A DNA stretch of 6,395 nucleotides from Chloroflexota bacterium (lineage in GTDB: Bacteria > Chloroflexota > Anaerolineae > B4-G1), in the NCBI GenBank assembly GCA_024232355.1, contig JAAEPW010000497.1, forward strand, positions 1 to 6,395, given 5' to 3'. Positions within the stretch are counted from its first letter, which is position 1. Each line of letters begins with the position of its first letter. Shown here piece by piece: positions 1 through 6,228 of the stretch. A program made the position numbers and the translations under genes. The notes under the pieces were generated by a model, which ran no database searches, was not told where the DNA came from, and saw only the letters and a list, made by a program, of their open reading frames with translations.

Positions 1-1
1 A

Positions 2-601
2 CTTTTAAGTGTGCTCTGTCTGGCGGCATGCGGTGGTGGTGAGGACCCGACCGATCCCACGTTCGCGTCGTGTGAGTGTGACCCCGGTCTCGACGGGGCC
101 GACGGTCTGCAGGGGGATATCGGCGAGCAGGGCCCCCCGGGCGAGAAAGGCGACAAGGGGGAGCCCGGTGATGACGGAGTGCAGGGGCTGCCCGGGGAGA
201 AGGGTGACCCAGGGGACGACGGGGCGCAAGGGGAACCCGGAGAACAGGGCTCCCAGGGGACCCAAGGGGTACAGGGAGAACAGGGGGCTCAGGGTATCCC
301 GGGTGTGCAGGGAGAGCCCGGAGAGCCCGGAGAACAAGGTGATGACGGCGACCCGGGGCCGGGGACGCGGGTTGTCTACGAGGGGAGCCTAAACGCCAGC
401 GGCGAGGCAACGATTGATATTGGGGCCAGCGCATCAGATATGCCGATGGTCATGGCTTGGGTATACGAAAGCGACGAAGGCGACCGAGTAAACGGGGTTG
501 GCTGGTATATCGCTGGTCTCACAATTAAAGACGACGGTGATTTGATGATCTGGCAAAACGCAGTGGAGAACGAGCCCTACCGCGTCGTCGTGATTTACTA
601 G
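2..601 (+). CDS. Collagen-like surface lipoprotein, N-terminus cut by window edge
   Basis: The reading frame is open to the left edge, so the true start probably lies outside the window. A GTG at 11 is possible but would give a signal peptide too short to work. What is visible starts LLSVLCLAAC: a hydrophobic end plus the lipobox LAAC (bases 20-31), which predicts cleavage before Cys and lipid anchoring. A short acidic linker (GGGEDPTDP) and a CEC motif follow. Next come 31 uninterrupted Gly-X-Y triplets (bases 86-364), rich in GEP, GEK, GDD, GEQ and GVQ, which by analogy with bacterial collagens should form a trimeric rod. The last 78 residues (bases 365-598) look like a small beta-rich domain with aromatic strands (MVMAWVY, VGWYIAGLTI, YRVVVIY), perhaps a trimerising or binding head. 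I do not recognise that family. The gene runs convergent to the phage tail operon and overlaps its last stop codon. It could be a phage cargo gene or a host gene; a virion fibre is less likely because of the lipobox. Confidence 0.85.
   Translation, partial: LLSVLCLAACGGGEDPTDPTFASCECDPGLDGADGLQGDIGEQGPPGEKGDKGEPGDDGVQGLPGEKGDPGDDGAQGEPGEQGSQGTQGVQGEQGAQGIPGVQGEPGEPGEQGDDGDPGPGTRVVYEGSLNASGEATIDIGASASDMPMVMAWVYESDEGDRVNGVGWYIAGLTIKDDGDLMIWQNAVENEPYRVVVIY
86..364 (+). repeat. Collagen-like Gly-X-Y repeat, 31 triplets
   Basis: Glycine occupies every third residue for 93 residues without a break, from GLD to GPG. At DNA level this is a degenerate 9-base period with GGN at each step, and near-identical units recur (GEP GEP with nearby GEQ; three GVQ). 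Proline is often in the Y position, as in stable collagen-like helices, with many Lys/Glu and Asp pairs (GEKGDKGEP) that can stabilise a triple helix where proline is not hydroxylated. Such tracts readily expand or contract by slippage, so length may differ between relatives. Confidence 0.95.
184..303 (+). other. Run of potential G-quadruplex tracts on the coding strand
   Basis: G-runs of three to five bases occur at 184-187, 194-197, 202-204, 212-215, 221-224 and 230-233, then at 247-249, 256-259, 266-269, 274-276, 283-287, 292-294 and 301-303. Loops are 4-7 bases within each block, with one gap of 13 bases between blocks. This meets the usual G3+N1-7 pattern several times over. It follows from glycine GGN codons followed by G-starting codons, so it may have no selected role, but it is on the mRNA-sense strand and could slow translation or polymerase. 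Confidence 0.6.
598..601. other. Interlocked convergent stop codons in CTAG
   Basis: The plus-strand lipoprotein gene ends in TAG at 599-601 and the minus-strand fibre gene ends in TAG at 600-598. Both stops share the palindrome CTAG, so there is no intergenic space. Any terminator for either transcript must lie inside the opposing gene, and none of canonical form (strong stem plus T-run) is evident. The nearest structure is a six-pair stem with one G-T wobble (602-607 with 616-621), followed on the plus strand only after nine bases by a T-rich stretch (631-637). Confidence 0.9.
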
Positions 602-2082
602 CCCCGAAATCTCGCTTGGGGAAGCCGGAATATTTTTCCACTGCTCGTCTGTGACGCCCGGGGATCAACAATAACCCAAATATCGCGTCCGTCGAAGCAC
701 ATGCACATTTTTCTTTCGGCGGCCGGCGGCGCTTGAACGCTCGGATCGATGATAAACGGCCCCTTGCACATATCGGTCAATTGCCGATGATAGCCCGTGC
801 CAACATAGGACATTTTAGAAACATCGAGTCCTATCAGCGCAAGATTTGGAGTCGTCACGGAGATGGAAGCAACCGTCAAGATCCAAACGTTAATCCCATC
901 AAAACACGAATCACAGCCCTCATCATAATGGGAGTTATCCCCCTCCAGTGGTGTCGCCTGATAATCCCTGCCCAGTGTAAAATAATCTAAGTCAGCATCA
1001 GTCGAATCATGTGACCAGACCACTATTGACGCTGCACTGAGGCCGGATGTTTCATCCTCCGTCGCAGCAGTAACCATTCGTGTGCCACACGCAGTTACAA
1101 GCCCACCGCGATAATCGGTGCCCAGGTTATGCGGATAGCTTGCCGGGGCGCCAAGTCCAGCTGTCGGGTCAGCAATTGTAGCGCTGCAAAGAAAACTGTT
1201 TGTTGTGCCGATGTCCTGTGCGACGAAATACACATTTGTACCGTCTGAGGCAATCTTCGCGCATGACTGCAGCGATGAACTCGTGCCACAATCGCCGGCC
1301 CCGCTGGCGTCAATTGTTCCGTCTGTAATATCTATGATTGATACGGTCGGAGAGTTCGTAGCGCTGACGACAGTCCAGTGATTAAGCGTGGCCAATTTTG
1401 TGCTACTGGCTACAATAATTTGGCCATCGCGCATCTCGGTTTCCTGGCCGTTGCCGTTCCCCGGCAGGGCTGTGCCTGTGGTTGATACCGCCGCCCAACC
1501 AGCGTGAACAGCCCAGTTAGAGTCGGACTCCGAGATTTCCCAGGCCTGTATATGATGCTCGTCTGGGGTGGCCGCCGTATCGCGAAACATGCAATAGGCG
1601 TATGTACCATCGGTGCACATTGAGTATGCCTCCCAGGTGCCCGATGGCAAGTCATCGGTGAGTGCGTTCGATTCGATCACGCTCGCCAGTGTGCGGGGAT
1701 TCCACACTTCAATTTTACTGTTTGCATCGTCAAGTACAAGCAGGCGGGGATCGCCATCGGAATTGAAAAACGCACATATGTCGACAAGTTCCTTTGTGGC
1801 GCCGGCCGAGATAACATTATCCGTATCCGACGTGACCCCCCACGGATCCGTCCAGAGCCCCGTCGCGATCGATGATTGGGTTACTGCATTCGTCGAGCCG
1901 TCGTTCCCCGTGTTGATTCTGTCGGCAAGTTCATTGATCCGGGTCTCAACAAGGTTCTGAACAAAATTTTGATAATCGATCGGCATCTGTTCGCCGCCGA
2001 CCCATCCCTCGTCTTTTTTTTCGTCCGTCGGCTCTGCTGTGGTGCCCGTATTTGCCCAAACGTTTTCGAACTTGTTTATCAT
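598..2082 (-). CDS. Tail fibre / receptor-binding protein with seven propeller-like repeats
   Basis: A 494-residue protein and the last gene of the tail operon, where fibre or host-recognition proteins usually sit. Residues 8-31 (VWANTG, then GWVGGE) match the N-terminus common to fibres that dock on DUF2612-type baseplate proteins. Residues 35-57 (YQNFVQNLVETRINELADRI) look helical or coiled. From about residue 100, a motif of the form 'C/A-x-DG-x-x-v-W/Y-hydrophobic' recurs with its glycine at 110, 159, 220, 281, 333, 396 and 465, a spacing of 49-69 residues. Several copies are followed by a strand ending in W (KIEVW, HIQAW, SIVVW). This fits a seven-bladed beta-propeller, which is an inference. 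There are about twelve cysteines, unusual for a fibre. No hydrolase motif is visible. The ATG overlaps the upstream stop (ATGA) and has a good GAGGG ribosome-binding site six bases before it (2089-2093). Confidence 0.8.
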   Translation of the reverse strand: MINKFENVWANTGTTAEPTDEKKDEGWVGGEQMPIDYQNFVQNLVETRINELADRINTGNDGSTNAVTQSSIATGLWTDPWGVTSDTDNVISAGATKELVDICAFFNSDGDPRLLVLDDANSKIEVWNPRTLASVIESNALTDDLPSGTWEAYSMCTDGTYAYCMFRDTAATPDEHHIQAWEISESDSNWAVHAGWAAVSTTGTALPGNGNGQETEMRDGQIIVASSTKLATLNHWTVVSATNSPTVSIIDITDGTIDASGAGDCGTSSSLQSCAKIASDGTNVYFVAQDIGTTNSFLCSATIADPTAGLGAPASYPHNLGTDYRGGLVTACGTRMVTAATEDETSGLSAASIVVWSHDSTDADLDYFTLGRDYQATPLEGDNSHYDEGCDSCFDGINVWILTVASISVTTPNLALIGLDVSKMSYVGTGYHRQLTDMCKGPFIIDPSVQAPPAAERKMCMCFDGRDIWVIVDPRASQTSSGKIFRLPQARFRG

Positions 2083-2714
2083 ATTGAACCCTCATGGCGG
2101 ACCATATCGCGAAAAGAAATCGCAACACCGGCCGGCTTAAAGCCCCGTGTCACCGCGTAGTTTTTCTCCCAATTGTCCATATCGTAACTGTTGAAAGGGT
2201 CGATTATCACTGTCATTGAAGTTGATCCGTCAATGGTGCACCGCGCGCCGAAAGCGATCAGATAGTTGTACAAGTTGAGGTCGGTCATCGCTTGGCGGTA
2301 CGATGTACCTTTCTGCTTGATCAGAAAACGATAATCAGCATCTGGCATATCAGCGCCTGGGTCTGTTACGGACTCAACACCGGATAGGGTCGTCATATAC
2401 CCTCCCGTGGTCACCGTTGGATCGGAATCGTCCTCAAATCCCTTGTCGGGGTCGCTGACTTCGCCAATGCGTCGAAGGGTGAAAATATTCTCAGGCAACT
2501 CCTGAGCCTTCGGCCGCTTCACCCCAAGCAGCTCCCCAATAAATTCAAGGTGCTCGCCTTCGGCTGAGTCAACATCCCTGTGGTCAAGGATGTAGTTTGC
2601 AACGTCGTCGGTGTCCTGTATTGGATCAGCAATAATGTCTTTGATCGCCTGGACGATATCACCATCGCGGATGATGTGAAAAAGGCGGTTATTGAGTACT
2701 ACGTCGGCGTCCAT
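2079..2714 (-). CDS. DUF2612-type baseplate wedge / fibre-attachment protein
   Basis: A 211-residue protein resembling the DUF2612 family, which occupies the gpI/gp48-like place between gpJ and the fibre in small myophages and is thought to form the outer wedge and carry the fibre. Visible family marks are the N-terminal helix with DG, the block AEGEHLEFIGELLGVKRP (residues 51-68), the DADYRFLIKQK motif (125-135), the FGARCTI segment (155-161), M167 in an MTVIID strand, and the near-terminal GFKPAGVAI (191-199; PAGV is typical). An acidic, probably flexible insert (GFEDDSDPTVTTGG) lies at about 92-105. The start codon touches the gpJ stop as TAATG. No clear Shine-Dalgarno precedes it, so translation probably depends on reinitiation after gpJ. 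Confidence 0.8.
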   Translation of the reverse strand: MDADVVLNNRLFHIIRDGDIVQAIKDIIADPIQDTDDVANYILDHRDVDSAEGEHLEFIGELLGVKRPKAQELPENIFTLRRIGEVSDPDKGFEDDSDPTVTTGGYMTTLSGVESVTDPGADMPDADYRFLIKQKGTSYRQAMTDLNLYNYLIAFGARCTIDGSTSMTVIIDPFNSYDMDNWEKNYAVTRGFKPAGVAISFRDMVRHEGSI

Positions 2715-3871
2715 TAGCTTATTGTCACGTCGATGTCGCCAGTTACCAGTGAGGCGACCTGTGTTGCACTGATCGAAATATCTGTTGTGAGACCAGGCGG
2801 GTCACTTGTCCCGATTTCAAGGGTGTCAACAACCAACCCCGCCACATCGTAAATTGGCCGATAGAGCGCGCTGAAAGTGACGTCGTCCCCGATGTCGAGC
2901 GCGGCGATATGGGCAAGTAGATTCGTCCTGATTTGCGCTTCTCCGTCGTCTGGGAATACCCCGGTTTCTGTGGTCACGGTAACCGCAACGTGGATTGTCT
3001 GAGGTGTCGCCCGGTCGAAATAGATTGTCCGGGTGTTTCCGGTGGTAGCGTCGGTGACTACCTCGGAATCACTTCCGTAGGTCCCGACCCCTTGATACAG
3101 GTTGTTGGCTATCGCTTCGGCAATGTCCGCGTCTGCCCCGCCGATAACTACTACGTGAACAGAGTGGCTCGGGATGCTATCAACGGTCACATTGGTATCA
3201 TTTTCCGTGACCAAAACTCCAGATACGCCCGTGACGGCCGAGACCGCCTCGTGGATGGCCGCTACACTGTGGGCCCCTGCAGTCGCAACAGCTGCCGTGT
3301 GACGGATCTTGTACTCTGCACTGGTCTCCCTGTCGCGCCCGGGGATGGCCGCTGCGACGTTGCTGCACGTGGTGATTAGATAGACCGTGGTCAGAATCTC
3401 GTTTACCTCGGTCGCTGCCGCGTTGTACTCCCCGGTGACTGTGCAGGTTGCTTCGACGGTGTCCGTTCCTGACCCGGAAAACACCAACTCCTCGTCCGTG
3501 GTAAAGACCACCCCGGCCGCCGTGCCGTATCTCGAGCCGACGGGAACGGTCGTCGCACCGGAGGCCGTCAACGTCAATGTGACAGTCGAATAGGCAGCCC
3601 TCAGGCGTCCGTCGGGGAAGAGCAGCTCGAGAAGGCTGTCCAGGGGAGCCCCTGTCGCGCTCGATACGGACAGCCCGTCATAGACCGATTGCAGGACTTC
3701 GTTACTCTCCCCCTGAATCAGGGAGATATTCGAAAACAGGTGACCAAGTATCCCATCCTCTTCCGTGTCTACCGATTCGCCCCACTGGGATTTTGCAAGG
3801 GCCACAAGCCGTGCCCTGATGTCAGCATAGCGATCCAGGGTGATCCCTGTTGAATCATATGTACTCGTCAT
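2714..3871 (-). CDS. Baseplate J-like wedge protein
   Basis: A 385-residue protein of the Baseplate_J family (P2 gpJ / Mu gp47 / T4 gp6 relatives), which forms the wedge ring around the central hub and passes the contraction signal to the sheath. The N-terminal helical region (residues 10-85) has the usual pattern DRYADIRARL, EDGILGHLFSNI and GAPLDSLLELLFP. The middle beta domain includes TVPVGSRYGTAAGVVFTT (108-125). The hallmark PGRDRETSAEYKIRH sits at 177-191, followed by the VTGVSGVLVTEN segment and the HSVHVVVIGGADADIAEAI block (236-254) with GVGTYGS. Length is normal for the family. The ATG overlaps the gp25-like stop as ATGA and has an AGAGG ribosome-binding site four bases upstream (3876-3880). 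The downstream gene starts on its stop codon. Confidence 0.95.
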   Translation of the reverse strand: MTSTYDSTGITLDRYADIRARLVALAKSQWGESVDTEEDGILGHLFSNISLIQGESNEVLQSVYDGLSVSSATGAPLDSLLELLFPDGRLRAAYSTVTLTLTASGATTVPVGSRYGTAAGVVFTTDEELVFSGSGTDTVEATCTVTGEYNAAATEVNEILTTVYLITTCSNVAAAIPGRDRETSAEYKIRHTAAVATAGAHSVAAIHEAVSAVTGVSGVLVTENDTNVTVDSIPSHSVHVVVIGGADADIAEAIANNLYQGVGTYGSDSEVVTDATTGNTRTIYFDRATPQTIHVAVTVTTETGVFPDDGEAQIRTNLLAHIAALDIGDDVTFSALYRPIYDVAGLVVDTLEIGTSDPPGLTTDISISATQVASLVTGDIDVTIS

Positions 3872-4254
3872 AGTGCCTCTATCGTCTGACTGACGTCGAT
3901 TTCACCCCAGTCGGTCATTATGATCGCGTCAATGGTCACGGTGTGAGCTGCCTGGGTCCAGGTCCATTTGGTGATCGACTTAACGCCCGTCGTCCCGAGG
4001 ATCCGGCGTTTCATTTCGAGTTCTTTCTCGGCCTTGGATTTGCTCATATCGAAAATGGTTTCGTACCACCTGGTTCCGAGGCTGACCTTAGTGGTCAGGG
4101 CCCCGTTGAGCCCGAGCTCACCCTTGAAAATCATCAGCCGGAGAAACGCATGTTGGGCAGCTTCGGTACCGTCCTCAGCCCATACCAACTTTCCGTTTTC
4201 CATCTTGAGATCCCATTGGCCGTCTGAGCCCTGGGTTATGCGGATGTCTTTCAC
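3868..4254 (-). CDS. gp25-like baseplate wedge protein (GTG start)
   Basis: A 128-residue protein of the T4 gp25 / P2 W family, the small wedge part that starts sheath polymerisation and pairs with gpJ. The family core is clear: DGTEAAQHAFLRLMIFKGEL (residues 28-47), then LGTRWYETIF (59-68), a charged helix KSKAEKELEMKRRIL (72-86), and C-terminal strands including HTVTIDAIIMTDWGEI (104-119). The same frame is open upstream to an ATG at 4359, but that start would overlap the tip gene by over 100 bases and add residues unlike the family (Arg-rich, MRGDMATAWR). The GTG at 4254-4252 forms a GTGA overlap with the tip gene stop, like its neighbours, and has GAAGG four bases before it. gpJ follows with an ATGA overlap. 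Confidence 0.9.
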   Translation of the reverse strand: MKDIRITQGSDGQWDLKMENGKLVWAEDGTEAAQHAFLRLMIFKGELGLNGALTTKVSLGTRWYETIFDMSKSKAEKELEMKRRILGTTGVKSITKWTWTQAAHTVTIDAIIMTDWGEIDVSQTIEAL

Positions 4255-4676
4255 TGAGCCTTCACTTTCGTTTGGCCGGCGTCTGCAATTTCGAGATTGC
4301 ACGTGCATGCAATCGGTGTCGGCGGTGGCGCGCCAGGCGGTTGCCATGTCCCCGCGCATGTGCCGGTGTCACCCTCTCTAAGAACAAATTGAGCGTCGGC
4401 CTTGACCTTCGCAGCCGTCGCAGCGATTGACCCACCACCGGCAATGAACGTGTGTGTCAGTGACGTATGCGGGCATTCTGTCCCGCCGACTGCAAACAGC
4501 AACGTGATAGCCGTTGTACAGACCGCACTTCCAACCGCTTCACAGTGCGTCGATTTTGTCGGAATAATTTTAACTGCGTCGATCCCCTGGTCTACGGTGT
4601 AGGCAATATCTGGGGGGCCGGCTGTATTCGAGAAACTAACTTCTAGATCCTCGTTTGCCACGTTTTCAAGGGCCAT
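4251..4676 (-). CDS. Probable needle-tip (PAAR-like) protein, Cys/His containing
   Basis: A 141-residue protein between the spike and the gp25-like wedge gene, the usual place of the tip that caps the membrane-piercing needle. It is not firmly recognised. What is seen: a mostly beta-strand composition, Gly-rich turns, and six cysteines (45, 53, 68, 107, 124, 126) with histidines beside them (H44-C45, C68-P-H70, H75). The segment AAKVKADAQFVLREGDTGTC (88-107) resembles the 'kV.a.g..vl..GD...C' pattern of PAAR-like tips, and a Pro-rich stretch (PPGAPPPTP, 113-121) precedes a final CTC strand and AGQTKVKA. T4 gp5.4 and phi92-type tips bind a metal with such residues, so a metal-stabilised cone is plausible. 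The start touches the spike stop as TGATG, with a G-run (4684-4688) as a possible ribosome-binding site. Confidence 0.6.
   Translation of the reverse strand: MALENVANEDLEVSFSNTAGPPDIAYTVDQGIDAVKIIPTKSTHCEAVGSAVCTTAITLLFAVGGTECPHTSLTHTFIAGGGSIAATAAKVKADAQFVLREGDTGTCAGTWQPPGAPPPTPIACTCNLEIADAGQTKVKAQ
4259..4263 (-). promoter_or_regulatory. Ribosome-binding site deciding the GTG start of the gp25-like gene
   Basis: On the minus strand GAAGG stands four bases before GTG at 4254-4252, at the very end of the tip gene. It supports the GTG start and the GTGA coupling over the in-frame ATG at 4359 upstream. Confidence 0.6.
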
Positions 4677-5251
4677 CAGGGAACCCCCGGGTCTACCGTG
4701 AAGTTTCCGTTGATTGTCACTGCCTGACCTGTAGTGGTATAAATCTCCACTGCCCCGTTGGTCTTTACCGCCACGTAGGCCGTGTTGTCCCTCGTCCTAA
4801 GCGCGATCCTGTCCGTAGCAATGGCAGGGGAAATCAGACCGTTGTCCCCGTCGTCAACTGTCGGGTATGTCCCGGGGTCGAAAAACCCGTCTGAGATATC
4901 GAATTTACGGGTTGAGCCCGGGTTCACAATCCCGCCTTCGGTGACCCATTTTTCGAGGGACCGCTCAGACACATGCAGAACACCGTAGGAATCGGCTTGA
5001 GGCGCGATCGTGATCAGACATTTACCTGAGCCGAACTGCTTGACCGGCACGTCCTCGATCACGGGGAGCTGTACCGTCGTCTCGTTGTTCGGGTCTTTGA
5101 CGCGAATACGATTCAGGCACGGCTGCACAACAGCGAGATTGGTTGCCGCGTCGTAGGAGATGACCTGAGCCGGCATGTGGGTGTGTACGTCGGCCAGGGC
5201 TCGGTCGATCATCCGCCGGATCAACTTGGCAATATTGCGCGTCCAACTCAT
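4676..5251 (-). CDS. Gp138-type central spike protein
   Basis: A 191-residue protein of the phage phi92 Gp138 N-terminal family, the trimeric cell-puncturing spike below the hub. Residues 28-50 (AQVISYDAATNLAVVQPCLN) begin the OB-like domain. It continues through the LPVIEDVPV strand (62-70), GSGKCLITIAPQADSYGVLHV (74-94), and the marker SLEKWVTEGG (98-107) with TRKFDISDGFFDPGTYP (114-130). The short C-terminal part (about 145-190: IALRTRDNTAYVAVKTNGAVEIYTTT, then TINGNFTV) fits the beginning of a triple-stranded beta-helix. That part is short, so the shaft may be stubby and finished by the next gene's product. The start overlaps the hub stop as ATGA; the ribosome-binding site is weak, so coupling to the hub is likely. 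Confidence 0.88.
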   Translation of the reverse strand: MSWTRNIAKLIRRMIDRALADVHTHMPAQVISYDAATNLAVVQPCLNRIRVKDPNNETTVQLPVIEDVPVKQFGSGKCLITIAPQADSYGVLHVSERSLEKWVTEGGIVNPGSTRKFDISDGFFDPGTYPTVDDGDNGLISPAIATDRIALRTRDNTAYVAVKTNGAVEIYTTTGQAVTINGNFTVDPGVP

Positions 5252-6228
5252 GGCGACTCGTAAAGATCAGTTTTCAATTCGGTGGTCCACTCAGAAAAAT
5301 CTTCGGTGGTCCCCCGGTGGTTGACCTCTGTGACCCGGTATTCCAGGCCGTCGAGGGCGTCGGTGTTGGTCCCTACAATCTGATCGGGCTGGACATCGGG
5401 TTGAAGTAAGCACTCGAAATCCATCCCCTCAATCAGGGTATCGACGGCGGTGTAGTCGGCGTAGTCATTCTCACCGAACACCTTGATCGTCTTACTTCGT
5501 TTCTTTCGACGGCGGTTCTGTTTTGCGACGATATCCGGGGAAACCGCTTCGAATATAGTTTTCATCTGAACCGCTTCATCGTCGGTCCGTGTCGTGGGCT
5601 CGGGCGTGGCCAACAAGTGTGTTTTGTCGATCGTGTAGACCGTTGGGTCCAGGACATCGTAGATACTCGAAACATGCAATACGCCGTCGAGAATGTATGC
5701 GTACATCCCCAGGTCGTCGCAGTACCGTCTCAACAGGGGGAAGGCCGGCCCTGAAAACGACTCGGACAACAGAATCCCCGTGGTGGGGATCGTGTCCATG
5801 ATCTTCGGCAACCCGATCGTATCGACGAAAAAGTTGACGATGTCAGCAATCGGCGTGCCCTTCTTAAATGTCTTCTGGTCCACGAAAAACGCCCGGTGAT
5901 TATCCTTCTGACTCGTGCACCGAAGATAGGTCTCCCACCCGGGTCGAGTCGGCCGGCTCTTGACCGCGTCAATCTCACCGCGAAACGCCATCACGAGTTC
6001 GTCAACACCGCTCGGGGTCAGGTGTATCTCTATCGGCGCCGACTGATTGTAGGCGTTCTGGATCGCCTGCCGTGTCCCCTCGCTAAGGTTATAAATATAC
6101 ACCTCAGCCTCGTTGGGTTCTTCGTCCAAGTCCTTGGTGATGTCGAATTCCATGAACGGGTCTGAAATCGAGATATCCTCGATCCCGAAAACCTTCACCG
6201 TCATTCGAGGGTTGACGAGCTGTACCAT
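5248..6228 (-). CDS. Tail hub protein (gp27 / gpD-like)
   Basis: A 326-residue protein that fits the phage hub family (T4 gp27 / P2 gpD-like, the form seen in small myophages). It makes the trimeric ring joining the tail tube to the spike. The N-terminus has the telling FDITKDLDEEPNEAEVYIYN with LSEGTR after it (residues 28-53), then a strand pair ending AFRGEIDAVKSRP (81-93), the domain around GTPIADIVNFFVDTIGLP (124-141), and FPLLRRYCDDLGMYAYILDG (163-182), where family members read out 'f.lL..lc..lg'. The C-terminal barrel has LLQPDVQPDQIV (274-285), YRVTEVNHRGT (297-307) and WTTELKTDL (314-322), typical of the closing strands. A very basic loop RRRKKRSK lies at 239-246. The start touches the plug stop as TGATG. 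Confidence 0.88.
   Translation of the reverse strand: MVQLVNPRMTVKVFGIEDISISDPFMEFDITKDLDEEPNEAEVYIYNLSEGTRQAIQNAYNQSAPIEIHLTPSGVDELVMAFRGEIDAVKSRPTRPGWETYLRCTSQKDNHRAFFVDQKTFKKGTPIADIVNFFVDTIGLPKIMDTIPTTGILLSESFSGPAFPLLRRYCDDLGMYAYILDGVLHVSSIYDVLDPTVYTIDKTHLLATPEPTTRTDDEAVQMKTIFEAVSPDIVAKQNRRRKKRSKTIKVFGENDYADYTAVDTLIEGMDFECLLQPDVQPDQIVGTNTDALDGLEYRVTEVNHRGTTEDFSEWTTELKTDLYESP

Noticed and set aside
5..392. Long open frames in the collagen region on the minus strand (5-337) and another plus frame (9-392)
   Set aside because: They are by-products of the 9-base GGN period. Their translations are low-complexity Arg/Pro or Leu/Pro and have no family features.
2..601. Reading the collagen gene as a second phage tail fibre
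   Set aside because: The LAAC lipobox with a hydrophobic lead points to a lipid-anchored protein, and the strand is opposite to the tail operon. It is kept as a minor alternative only because the N-terminus is outside the window.
592..611. Short inverted repeat GATTT / AAATC around the convergent stops
   Set aside because: Five pairs with a ten-base loop is within chance and A/T-only apart from one pair; no operator or attachment-site pattern supports it.
602..637. Possible intrinsic terminator (stem 602-607 with 616-621, then T-rich 631-637)
   Set aside because: The stem is only six pairs with a G-T wobble, the loop is eight bases, and the T-run starts nine bases after the stem, so it is not a canonical terminator. 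It is inside the fibre gene.
733..2160. Plus-strand open frames opposite the fibre gene (733-990, 1613-1960, 1876-2160)
   Set aside because: They lie antisense inside a well-supported gene with no convincing ribosome-binding site or recognisable protein.
2933..3593. Plus-strand open frames opposite the gpJ-like gene
   Set aside because: The gpJ-like family match on the minus strand is strong, and these antisense translations show no domain.
4255..4359. Upstream ATG extension of the gp25-like gene (start at 4359)
   Set aside because: It would overlap the tip gene by over 100 bases and adds Arg-rich residues not seen in the family. The GTG at 4254 with GAAGG and GTGA overlap fits the family length and the operon pattern.
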